In this document: in pieces, positions 1-6,219 of the stretch
Numbering within the stretch: position 1 is the stretch's first letter
Layout of the letters: each line of letters starts with the position of its first letter
Assembly: GCA_964490435.1 (NCBI GenBank)
Contig: CAZBCF010000057.1
Location: forward strand, 1 to 7,309
Origin: IMCC26077 sp964490435
GTDB lineage: Bacteria > Actinomycetota > Actinomycetes > Nanopelagicales > Nanopelagicaceae
Direction: 5' to 3'
DNA length: 7,309 bases
Made by a program: the position numbers and the translations under genes
Notes under the pieces: generated by a model
What the model saw: the letters and a program-made list of their open reading frames with translations, nothing else
Database searches by the model: none
Told to the model about the DNA's origin: nothing

Positions 1-94
1 ATCCACTGTTATTGGTGGAGTCGCCAACAACTAGATAGCCAGTATTTTTGCCCGAATTGTCCAGATCGAACGAGATGGAAACGGTTGCAGACAT
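1..94 (-). CDS. N-terminus of probable succinylglutamate desuccinylase/aspartoacylase-family (AstE/DoeB-like) hydrolase, partial
   Basis: This is a partial gene running off the left edge; 31 codons are visible. The ATG is at 94-92 and the first in-frame stop upstream lies before it, with no other usable start between. The peptide begins MSATVSISFDLDNSGKNTGY and ends in a ...STNNSG stretch. That order (beta strand, D-x-x-G-K-x-x-G, hydrophobic strand, S-x-N-x-S-G/A, then probably W) resembles from memory the start of zinc-dependent deacylases of the AstE/aspartoacylase group, including DoeB, the N-acetyl-diaminobutyrate deacetylase of ectoine breakdown. No zinc-binding or catalytic residues fall inside the window, so the family call is an inference from the N-terminus only. 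There is no Shine-Dalgarno on this strand, and the start sits at leaderless distance from a TATAGT box. The gene is divergent from the transporter operon and may share its control region. Confidence 0.45.
   Translation of the reverse strand, partial: MSATVSISFDLDNSGKNTGYLVVGDSTNNSG
76..89. promoter_or_regulatory. Candidate LacI-family operator (imperfect palindrome with central CG)
   Basis: The 14-mer TGGAAACGGTTGCA fits the pattern TGnAAnCGnTTnCA at all ten specified positions, and five symmetric base pairs surround the central CG. This is the general shape of LacI/GalR/CcpA-type operators. It lies within codons 2-7 of the minus-strand gene, just downstream of that gene's predicted start point, where a bound repressor could block its transcription. 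It is about 200 bp upstream of the transporter operon. It also encodes protein, so chance cannot be excluded. Confidence 0.35.
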
Positions 95-100
95 AGGAGA

Positions 101-106
101 ACTATA
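101..106 (-). promoter_or_regulatory. Candidate -10 box of the divergent minus-strand gene (leaderless)
   Basis: Read on the minus strand this is TATAGT, five of six matches to TATAAT. Six bases separate it from the ATG at 94, which would put the transcript start at or within a base or two of the initiation codon. Leaderless mRNAs are common in Actinomycetota, and no Shine-Dalgarno precedes this ATG. The -35 position is poor (TTTATT-like, around 124-129). Confidence 0.4.
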
Positions 107-142
107 AGTGCGACCACAGGCTAAATAAAGGCCCCATCAGAA

Positions 143-164
143 GTTTCCGTAAAGTTTGCGTAAA
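143..164. repeat. 11-bp tandem direct repeat, candidate regulator binding site
   Basis: Two adjacent units, GTTTCCGTAAA (143-153) and GTTTGCGTAAA (154-164), differ at one base. Each unit is close to a palindrome of the form TTTnCGnAAA. The 11-bp period is about one helical turn, so two protein subunits or dimers would bind on the same face of the DNA. It lies in the divergent intergenic region, roughly 50-70 bp upstream of the predicted minus-strand start point and 128 bp upstream of the binding-protein ATG. The regulator is not in the window. Confidence 0.4.
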
Positions 165-215
165 GAACGAAGGATGTTCGGCTCACACGCATTTTCGATT
201 GTTTGCTTTTGATAG

Positions 216-257
216 TTGCCGTTCAATTGAGGCACAACATAGAAGCATCTTTAGATA
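216..257 (+). promoter_or_regulatory. Possible promoter region of the transporter operon (weak)
   Basis: A promoter is expected between 165 and 291 because the operon starts here, but no strong sigma-70-type pair stands out. The best options are TTGAGG (228-233) with TAGATA (252-257), spacer 18, and TTGCCG (216-221) with TAGAAG (240-245), spacer 18. Both are mediocre matches. The short 5' leader shows no obvious riboswitch-like or hairpin structure by eye. Confidence 0.22.
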
Positions 258-291
258 AGGATACTTCTAACACTAGAGAAATAGGTAATCA

Positions 292-1818
292 ATGAAACTA
301 CTCTCAACAACCAGACGGAAGGTGATTGGTGCTGCTGTAGCCAGCGCCATGATTCTTTCTCTTGGAAGCACTGTCGTGCCTGCACAGGCGGCGAAGAACG
401 AACTCGTTGTTGGTTCCACTCAAGGAATCCCACAACTTAATCCGATCATCCGAACCTTTGCTTTCGAAGAGACACTCTTCCCACTCCTGTGGTCGAGCTT
501 GACTACATGGAAACCAGACGGATCTGTCGGCCCACAACTTGCTAAGTCTTGGAAGGCGAACAAAGCAGCCACTCAGTGGACCTTTACTCTTGTCAAAGGC
601 GCAAAGTTCTCTGATGGCAGCGCGCTTGATGCCAAAGCCGTCAAGGCGGTTTTCGATTATGCAATCGATGAGAAGACCGTTACTCAAGAGCGCAACAAGA
701 TCAAATCAATAACTAATGTAAAAGCTTCTGGAGATAACGTAATCTTCACACTTTCAGATCCGAATGCGCTCTTTCCTGAAGCAATTGCCTGGATCAAGAT
801 GATCAAGGTAAGCGAAGTTGCTAACTTCAACAAGAAGCCTTCTTCATCTGGACCTTACATGGTCTCAGCATTCAGCCCTAATGAGTCACTCACAATGGTT
901 GCTAATCCAAAGTATTTTGGTAAGAAAGCAAACGTTAAGACAATCAAATTCGTTAAGGCTGCAGATCCAACGGCTGCAGTAACATCACTTCGCTCTGGCG
1001 ATATCGATGTTATGTATCAGCTACCATTGGCCGATGCTGCGCCTCTTCAGAAGGACAAAAACCTTCAACTCGTAAAGGCAAAAGTCTCAAGCGTTTCTGT
1101 TACTTGGGAATATGACTTGACATCTGCGCCTTTCAATAACATCAAGGCTCGCCAAGCTGTTGCATACGCAGTAGATCGCGCGAAGATCTTGAAATCTGCT
1201 TATTACGGATTTGGACAAGTTTCTTCTTTCAACACCATCGTTCCAGATAAGTCACCATGGAACTGCGGTACTGCTGGAGGCTTAACGAAGTACAACTTCG
1301 ACCTACAGAAGGCCAAGGCGCTCTTTGCCGAAGCTGGGATCACATCCTTCACTTGGTGGGGCGTTTCAGGTGCGCTGCCAGAGTTCGATGCAATGGGACA
1401 AGTTCTCCAAGCTGACCTAAAAACAATCGGCATCGATATGAAGATTGAGAATAACGAAGTTGGAACATGGGCTGGAAAGTTCTATCCAGCAGGTAAGACT
1501 TATCCAGGTCTTCTACTTCCTAATTACCAATCAGTGCCCGGTGAGCCAGGCTTCTCCATGAACTTCCTTCTTTCAGGTCGCGCAGAGAGCAACTGGAACA
1601 ACAAGGCATATGATGATCAGTACACAAAGGCGATCGGAACTCTTGATGCTACTAAGCGTAAAGCTGAGTGGTGTAAGGCTCTGAAGATGGAGAACGAGCA
1701 ACTTCCGCTCATTACTCCATTCGTCTTCGATGTTCTTCACGCAGCACGTGCGAACGTAAAGGGCGCATGGGTTGAGGGTGGCGGACAGATGCACCTTGAA
1801 GATGTCAAGATCTCCTAA
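292..1818 (+). CDS. Secreted family-5 (peptide/nickel/opine-type) ABC transporter solute-binding protein
   Basis: A 508-residue extracytoplasmic binding protein of the SBP_bac_5 family that captures the ligand for the permeases encoded next. Residues 1-33 form a signal peptide: a basic start with RRK at 8-10, a hydrophobic core at 11-29, and an AQA-A cleavage site near 33. There is no lipobox cysteine, which is unusual for a monoderm binding protein; the TTRRKVIG stretch is weakly Tat-like. Family landmarks are SSGPYMV followed by a NPKYFG strand (185-210), the APFNNIKARQAVAYAVDR helix (279-296) and the YNFDLQKAKALFAEAG element (334-349). Length is normal for DppA/OppA relatives (500-550). 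The ATG is preceded by a weak AGG at 283-285. Ligand specificity cannot be read from the sequence; downstream sugar-type enzymes make a sugar or glycoside at least as plausible as a peptide. Abundant AAG lysine codons fit high expression. Confidence 0.93.
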   Translation: MKLLSTTRRKVIGAAVASAMILSLGSTVVPAQAAKNELVVGSTQGIPQLNPIIRTFAFEETLFPLLWSSLTTWKPDGSVGPQLAKSWKANKAATQWTFTLVKGAKFSDGSALDAKAVKAVFDYAIDEKTVTQERNKIKSITNVKASGDNVIFTLSDPNALFPEAIAWIKMIKVSEVANFNKKPSSSGPYMVSAFSPNESLTMVANPKYFGKKANVKTIKFVKAADPTAAVTSLRSGDIDVMYQLPLADAAPLQKDKNLQLVKAKVSSVSVTWEYDLTSAPFNNIKARQAVAYAVDRAKILKSAYYGFGQVSSFNTIVPDKSPWNCGTAGGLTKYNFDLQKAKALFAEAGITSFTWWGVSGALPEFDAMGQVLQADLKTIGIDMKIENNEVGTWAGKFYPAGKTYPGLLLPNYQSVPGEPGFSMNFLLSGRAESNWNNKAYDDQYTKAIGTLDATKRKAEWCKALKMENEQLPLITPFVFDVLHAARANVKGAWVEGGGQMHLEDVKIS

Positions 1819-1856
1819 GTCGTACTAATCAACTAGCGAAGGAGTTACCCTCACTT

Positions 1857-2828
1857 ATGTTGCGGTATTTGGTTCGTCGAGCGATATCCAGTCTTGCAGT
1901 CCTTGTGATTAGCGTGCTCTTGGTATTCCTCGCGATTCGAATACTTCCGGGAGACCCAGTATTGGCCAGACTCGGCGCGGCAACCGAAGTGACTCCAGAA
2001 GCATTAGCACTAATGCGGAAAGAGGCGGGCCTAGACCGCCCGCTTCTTTCCCAACTATGGTCGTGGATTACCAATGCGCTCCAAGGCGACTTGGGAACTT
2101 CTTATTTTTCACAATTTAAGGTCACTGAGCTGGTGGTGCATCGCTTGCCAGTCACCTTCGAATTAACGTTTTTCATCATTCTATTCGCAGTCATTTTCTC
2201 ACTCATTCTTGCTCCGCTTTCGGTTCGCAAGCCAGGCGGTGCTCTCGACCGGGCAATTGGTTATTTCACATCAATTGGTCTCTCAGTTCCAGGTTTTGTC
2301 ATCGGCATTGTTCTCATCTTGTTATTCTCACTGAGATTCCAAATTCTTCCTTCCCGAGGATTCACCCCACTCACTGAGAGCGTCACCGAGAATCTTCAAT
2401 TGATGATCTTGCCTTCAATCACAGGTGGTCTGACAGCAACTCCATACCTGGTTAGGTATTTGCGAGCATCGATGTTGGAGATCAAGCAATCTTCGTTTAT
2501 TCGAACTGCAGAAGGAAAGGGACTTACCGGACCTCGAATCATGTTCCGACACATTCTTCCTAACTCGTTGGTGCCGGCATTGACGATGTTGGGATTGATT
2601 GTCGGCTACACGCTAAGCGGTGTCGTTGTTATTGAATACATGTTTGGGTTACCGGGTATCGGTTCGCTCGCCATCGAAAGTGCGTTCAAGCGGGATTACG
2701 CCGTTATTCAAGGGGTTGCGCTCACAATCATCACACTCTTTATTCTCACTACCTTTCTCTTTGACCTGCTTTGCGGGTTGGTCGACCCACGACTGAGAAT
2801 GAATAAGGAGGAGAAGCTTGAGGCGTAG
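1857..2828 (+). CDS. ABC transporter permease, DppB/OppB-like
   Basis: A 323-residue inner-membrane subunit that pairs with the next permease to form the import channel. It starts with the family's basic head and first membrane helix (about 10-30) ending in RILPGDPV (28-35), a hallmark of DppB/OppB. Further hydrophobic segments lie near 99-120, 136-158, 241-262 and 283-306. The coupling (EAA) loop that contacts the ATPase is at about 216-240, with EGKGLTG followed by ILPNSLVP. The VVIEYMFGLPGIGSLAIE element (257-274) is also typical of the family. The gene follows the binding protein after 38 bp without a terminator-like hairpin. GAAGGAG at 1838-1844 is the likely ribosome site, although its 12-base spacing to the ATG is long. 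The stop overlaps the start of the next gene by 11 bp. Confidence 0.93.
   Translation: MLRYLVRRAISSLAVLVISVLLVFLAIRILPGDPVLARLGAATEVTPEALALMRKEAGLDRPLLSQLWSWITNALQGDLGTSYFSQFKVTELVVHRLPVTFELTFFIILFAVIFSLILAPLSVRKPGGALDRAIGYFTSIGLSVPGFVIGIVLILLFSLRFQILPSRGFTPLTESVTENLQLMILPSITGGLTATPYLVRYLRASMLEIKQSSFIRTAEGKGLTGPRIMFRHILPNSLVPALTMLGLIVGYTLSGVVVIEYMFGLPGIGSLAIESAFKRDYAVIQGVALTIITLFILTTFLFDLLCGLVDPRLRMNKEEKLEA
2805..2811 (+). promoter_or_regulatory. Strong Shine-Dalgarno that fixes a TTG start
   Basis: AAGGAGG lies six bases before the TTG at 2818, an ideal spacing. It is inside the end of the upstream permease gene. No ATG or GTG with a comparable site is available, so this decides the non-ATG start of the second permease. 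Confidence 0.75.
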
Positions 2829-3630
2829 ATTCTCCTTCAGTGGATTCGCGGTCCTGACAATCGTGACGCTTTGTTTGCTCTGTCCATGGATTGCTCCATA
2901 TGACCCCTACGAAATCGGTGCTTCGGAGCCATTCTTAGGTCCGAACAGGACAAATTGGCTGGGTACGGATGATCTCGGTCGCGATCTTCTCTCGCGAATT
3001 CTCTACGGTGGTCGAATAACGATCTTGGTCGCGCTCGCAGCCACGGTGATTGCCTTGGTGATCGGTACCGCATGGGGACTTGCGGCGGGAGTTCGCCGGG
3101 GATGGCTTGATGAGGTCTTGATGCGCACCGCAGATGCCACCATGGCCATTCCACAGATCCTCTTTGGATTGGTCTGCATTTCAGCCGTGGGTGCGAGCGT
3201 AATCTCACTACCGGTTGTCGTCGGTTTCCTGTTATCTCCCACAACAGCACGAATGGCGCGCTCGGCGGTCGTAACAGAGCTCTCGTCACAATATGTCGTA
3301 GCTGCCCAGGCTTCGGGTTTCACTCGAACGCGTTTGATTTGGTCGGAGGTTATGCCGAATATCGCACCACAATTACTCGTACAGCTCAGCATCAATGCAG
3401 CGGCCGCCGTGATGCTCGAAGCGACCTTGAGTTTCATTGGGTTGGGTATCCAGCCACCAAATGCATCATGGGGAACTTTAATGCTTCAGGGCTACGCAAA
3501 GATCTGGAACACCTATTGGTTCGTTGCATTTCCGGCCCTTGCTGTAACCATCACCATTCTTGCCTTCAATGCATACGGTGAGCGAATCAGAAAGAATCTA
3601 GATTCCAGAAGGTCTTCAGTCCATGAGTAA
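2818..3630 (+). CDS. ABC transporter permease, DppC/OppC-like
   Basis: A 270-residue membrane subunit, partner of the preceding permease. It begins at a TTG codon chosen because of the AAGGAGG site upstream. The first membrane helix (about 8-26) runs into the family motif WIAPYDPYE (24-32), followed by NWLGTDDLGRDLLSRILYGGR (46-66), the DppC signature. The EAA coupling loop is at about 161-182 (AAQASGFTRTRLIW, then MPN). EATLSFIGLGIQPP at 201-214 and a final helix near 232-252 complete the fold. Length is slightly below the usual 280-300 because the cytoplasmic head before helix 1 is short. It overlaps the upstream permease by 11 bp and the downstream ATPase by 8 bp, which suggests translational coupling and balanced subunit amounts. 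Confidence 0.93.
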   Translation: MRRRFSFSGFAVLTIVTLCLLCPWIAPYDPYEIGASEPFLGPNRTNWLGTDDLGRDLLSRILYGGRITILVALAATVIALVIGTAWGLAAGVRRGWLDEVLMRTADATMAIPQILFGLVCISAVGASVISLPVVVGFLLSPTTARMARSAVVTELSSQYVVAAQASGFTRTRLIWSEVMPNIAPQLLVQLSINAAAAVMLEATLSFIGLGIQPPNASWGTLMLQGYAKIWNTYWFVAFPALAVTITILAFNAYGERIRKNLDSRRSSVHE

Positions 3631-4417
3631 TGTGATCGAAGTCCGAAATCTCACCCTCACCGTCCCGTCATCCAAGGGGCGAGTCCCAGTCGTCCACGAC
3701 CTTTCATTCGCGATTGAACAGGGAGAGAAGCTTGGGTTGGTCGGCGAGTCGGGAAGTGGTAANNNNNNNNNNNNNNNNNNNNNNNNNNNNNNNNNNNNNN
3801 NNNNNNNNNNNNNNNNNNNNNNNNNNNNNNNNNNNNNNNNNNNNNNNNNNNNNNNNNNNNNNGAAGAGCGAGTGAACTCGTATCCATTTGAAATGTCTGG
3901 TGGAATGCTCCAGCGCGTCGTGATCGCAATCGCATTGAGTGGTGAGCCAAAAGTTTTAATTGCAGACGAGGCCACGACAGCACTTGATGTAACTACTCAA
4001 GAGCGAGTTCTCCATTTGCTCAATCGACTTGCCGAAGAACGAAATCTCTCAGTCCTGCTTATTACGCACGACTTGGGAGTGGCAGCTCAGTTCTCTGATC
4101 GAATTAATGTCATGTACGGTGGTCGTTTGGTTGAGCAAGGGAAGATCAAAGATGTATTCACTCAGCCTTTCCATCCATATACCCGGGCGCTTTTAGATTC
4201 ACGCTGTGACTACACGGTAGATATCAACAAACCAATCAAATCGATTGCTGGTCAACCACCTCGTCCGGATAACCGACCTTCCGGGTGTGTGTTCGCTCCG
4301 CGCTGTGAGCATGCAGTTTCTCAATGCACGAGTGACGTTCCAGAATTACGAGAGATTTCAATGAGGCAAGTCGCCTGCATCAGGGTTGAAGAGCTTTCTG
4401 CGGTGAAGGAATCATGA
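3623..4417 (+). CDS. ABC transporter ATP-binding protein, DppD/OppD-like, interrupted by an assembly gap
   Basis: First of two ATPases that power the importer from the cytoplasmic face. Before the gap there is a normal N-terminus and the start of Walker A (GESGSG plus the first two bases of a lysine codon). After it come the signature MSGGMLQRV (91-99 in the gapped numbering), Walker B VLIADEA (111-117), the D-loop ALD and the H-loop LITHD with H149. The C-terminal oligopeptide/dipeptide region has PFHPYTRALLDS and four cysteines (222, 228, 235, 252), a spacing seen in family members reported to hold an iron-sulfur cluster. The Q-loop is lost in the gap. The gapped translation is 264 residues, against about 320-330 for the family, so the true gap must be longer than 100 bases. 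AGAAGG at 3607-3612 is the ribosome site. The stop overlaps the next ATG by 4 bp. Confidence 0.9.
   Translation: MSNVIEVRNLTLTVPSSKGRVPVVHDLSFAIEQGEKLGLVGESGSGXXXXXXXXXXXXXXXXXXXXXXXXXXXXXXXXXXEERVNSYPFEMSGGMLQRVVIAIALSGEPKVLIADEATTALDVTTQERVLHLLNRLAEERNLSVLLITHDLGVAAQFSDRINVMYGGRLVEQGKIKDVFTQPFHPYTRALLDSRCDYTVDINKPIKSIAGQPPRPDNRPSGCVFAPRCEHAVSQCTSDVPELREISMRQVACIRVEELSAVKES
3763..3862. other. Assembly gap, 100 N
   Basis: Exactly 100 undetermined bases, the conventional placeholder for a scaffold join of unknown size. It begins in the Walker A lysine codon and ends about ten residues before the ABC signature. The neighbouring ATPase has about 101 residues between those landmarks, while only about 44 fit here. 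Real missing sequence is therefore probably about 270-310 bases. That the reading frame continues across the Ns is coincidental. Confidence 0.95.
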
Positions 4418-5370
4418 CTGGCGACATCATCAAAGTTGAGAATCTCTCTAGAGAATTCAAAGGCTCGGGAGGCATCGTCCTTGCGCTGGATTCAATCTCC
4501 TTATCCGTGAAAGAGGGAACCACCCTTGCTGTCGTGGGGGAATCCGGGAGTGGCAAGACCACAGCCGCTCGATTGATTCTTGGTTTAGATAAGCCAAGCG
4601 GGGGATCCATCAATGTCCTGAACAATGAGATCACTGCACTAAGCCAGTCGACCATGAGACCGCTTCGACGCGAGATTCAAGTCGTTCAACAGGACCCCTT
4701 TAGTCAATTGAATCGCCGACATACGGTGAAACGGATCATTCAGGGACCGATGCTCGCCTTTAAAGTCGGTGACAAAGCTTCACGTGAAAAACGAGTCATA
4801 GAGTTACTCGAGGCAGTTGGGCTAGAACGAGAACATCTGACGCGCAAGCCCCACGAGTTATCTGGTGGGCAGTGTCAACGTGTAGCCATTGCTCGCGCCT
4901 TGGCCCTAGATCCAAAAATCTTGATTCTTGATGAAGCAGTGTCGGCCCTTGATGTTTCGGTGCGAGCACAGGTTCTCAATCTCTTGAAAAAGCTACAGCA
5001 GGAACGTGGGTTGACCTATCTCTTCATCACCCACGATCTTGGCGTAGCGCACTACATGGCAGATGAGATCGTGGTTATGTTCCGCGGTCGCATCGTAGAA
5101 CGCGGTACACGTGAAGAGGTATTCCAGAGGCCTCGTCATCACTACACCGCAGGATTATTGGATTCTGTCCCGGTAGCCGATTTCTCGATCAAGAAGAGGG
5201 CTGTGACAGATGTCGTGGCGCAGGCTAGCCCCATAAAGAGCGATGCATGCGCCTATCGATCTCGGTGTCCTGTTGGGAAAGATAAGAGCGATTGCGCATC
5301 CAAAGTACTGACTGAAAGAATGGGTAGCGAAACCCACGGTTGGATTTGTCATTTTCCCATCGAACGATAG
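4414..5370 (+). CDS. ABC transporter ATP-binding protein, DppF/OppF-like
   Basis: Second ATPase of the importer, 318 residues, expected to form a heterodimer with the preceding one. All nucleotide-binding motifs are present: Walker A GESGSGKT (42-49), Q-loop VVQQDP (90-95), signature LSGGQCQRV (149-157), Walker B ILILDEA (169-175), D-loop SALD (177-180) and H-loop H207 in FITHD. The C-terminal part carries the family's YTAGLLDSVP element (244-253) and four cysteines at 279, 285, 294 and 312, in the same CX5C arrangement as its partner but with wider spacing afterwards. Length is normal. The start overlaps the previous stop as ATGA, with GAAGGA at 4405-4410. Twelve bases, counting the stop-to-start spacer, separate it from the dehydrogenase, so it links the transporter to the metabolic genes. 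Confidence 0.95.
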   Translation: MTGDIIKVENLSREFKGSGGIVLALDSISLSVKEGTTLAVVGESGSGKTTAARLILGLDKPSGGSINVLNNEITALSQSTMRPLRREIQVVQQDPFSQLNRRHTVKRIIQGPMLAFKVGDKASREKRVIELLEAVGLEREHLTRKPHELSGGQCQRVAIARALALDPKILILDEAVSALDVSVRAQVLNLLKKLQQERGLTYLFITHDLGVAHYMADEIVVMFRGRIVERGTREEVFQRPRHHYTAGLLDSVPVADFSIKKRAVTDVVAQASPIKSDACAYRSRCPVGKDKSDCASKVLTERMGSETHGWICHFPIER

Positions 5371-5381
5371 GCGGTTCAATT

Positions 5382-6215
5382 ATGGCTAAAGAAGTCGCAG
5401 TCGTAACAGGAGCAGGATCGGGCATCGGACATGCAATAGCCCTAAGGCTCGCCGCGGATTATGCGCTCATCAATATAGATATTAATGGGGAAAATCTCGC
5501 GAAGGTCGAGAAGGAGATTGCTGCTGCTGGTGGTGATGTGCAATCAATAGTTGGAGATGTTTCAAAACGTGATACGCATATCAAAGCGCGAGAGATGGCT
5601 AATTCGAAAGGCATCCTTAAGGCGTGGGTTAATTGCGCGGGCTGGACTCGCGGAGCTGCACTTCATGATTTCCCCAATGACCCGAAGGTCTTCGAAGAAC
5701 TTATGGGGACAAATCAGAATGGCACATTCTGGGGATGCGCCGAAGCAGTGCACTCCTTTGTCGAACGTAAAGTGAAAGGTGCCATCGTCAATATCTCTTC
5801 GGTACACGGCAGGCGCGCCTGGCGAGATCATGCTGTCTACGAGATGACCAAGGGTGCCGTCGATGCGCTCACCCGAAATGTTGCAGTGACTTATGGACCA
5901 TATGGCATTCGTTGTAATGCAGTGGCTCCAGGAGCAGTTATGACGCCGGCCCTGGCGCAAAGTTTCGTCGACGCCCCTGATCCAAAAGCACGGCGTGAGT
6001 CGTTGGAGTTGCTTACACCGCTCAAGCGAATTGCGAATGCCTCCGAAATCGCAGAGGTCGTTGCCTTCTTATTATCTGAAAAAGCCTCTTATGTCTCAGG
6101 TCAAAGCCTTGCCGTTGAAGGTGCCTGGACTTCAGCTCTTGGCGTAGGTGATATCGATCCGGAACTAGCGCGAAGTTACGGGTTAGATCCAAAAACCGGT
6201 TTACCACTTGGTTAA
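5382..6215 (+). CDS. Classical short-chain dehydrogenase/reductase (SDR), probably NAD-dependent sugar or polyol dehydrogenase
   Basis: A 277-residue cytoplasmic oxidoreductase. The Rossmann motif TGAGSGIG is at 9-16. Asp33 at the end of the second beta strand favours NAD over NADP. The NAG-type motif is NCAG (84-87), Asn111 is the likely structural/catalytic Asn, and Ser140, Tyr153 and Lys157 (YEMTK) complete the catalytic tetrad. The PG motif is at 183-184 (VAPGAVMTP). A tail of about 25 residues after the SGQSLAVEGAW strand is longer than in a minimal SDR. An in-frame ATG exists at 5340, but it would overlap the upstream ATPase and add 14 residues before the usual SDR start, so I chose 5382 with AGGCGG at 5369-5374. 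Placed between a transporter and an aldose epimerase, it probably oxidises an imported sugar to a lactone. The substrate is inferred only. Confidence 0.9.
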   Translation: MAKEVAVVTGAGSGIGHAIALRLAADYALINIDINGENLAKVEKEIAAAGGDVQSIVGDVSKRDTHIKAREMANSKGILKAWVNCAGWTRGAALHDFPNDPKVFEELMGTNQNGTFWGCAEAVHSFVERKVKGAIVNISSVHGRRAWRDHAVYEMTKGAVDALTRNVAVTYGPYGIRCNAVAPGAVMTPALAQSFVDAPDPKARRESLELLTPLKRIANASEIAEVVAFLLSEKASYVSGQSLAVEGAWTSALGVGDIDPELARSYGLDPKTGLPLG

Positions 6216-6219
6216 TTAG

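Noticed and set aside
223..230. TCAATTGA perfect 8-bp palindrome in the intergenic region
   Set aside because: Too short and AT-rich to stand out; flanking bases do not extend the symmetry around the same centre.
378..389. GCCTG-CA-CAGGC inverted repeat that could be a hairpin
   Set aside because: Lies inside the signal-peptide coding region, has only a two-base loop, and no uridine tract follows; best explained by codons.
1819..1856. Possible attenuating hairpin between the binding protein and first permease, common in such operons
   Set aside because: No stem of useful length can be drawn by eye in these 38 bases; only the ribosome site is evident.
2837..3437. Long open frames on the minus strand across the second permease
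   Set aside because: They are antisense to a well-supported permease, lack family motifs and ribosome sites, and have compositions expected of shadow frames.
3957..3980. Walker B reading DEA instead of the commoner DEP in the first ATPase (also DEA in the second)
   Set aside because: The catalytic Asp-Glu pair is intact and Ala at this position is tolerated in the family, so it is not evidence of inactivation.
5340..5381. Upstream ATG as the SDR start
   Set aside because: It would overlap the ATPase gene by 31 bp and add 14 residues before the normal SDR N-terminus; the ATG at 5382 matches the family and has a better-placed ribosome site.
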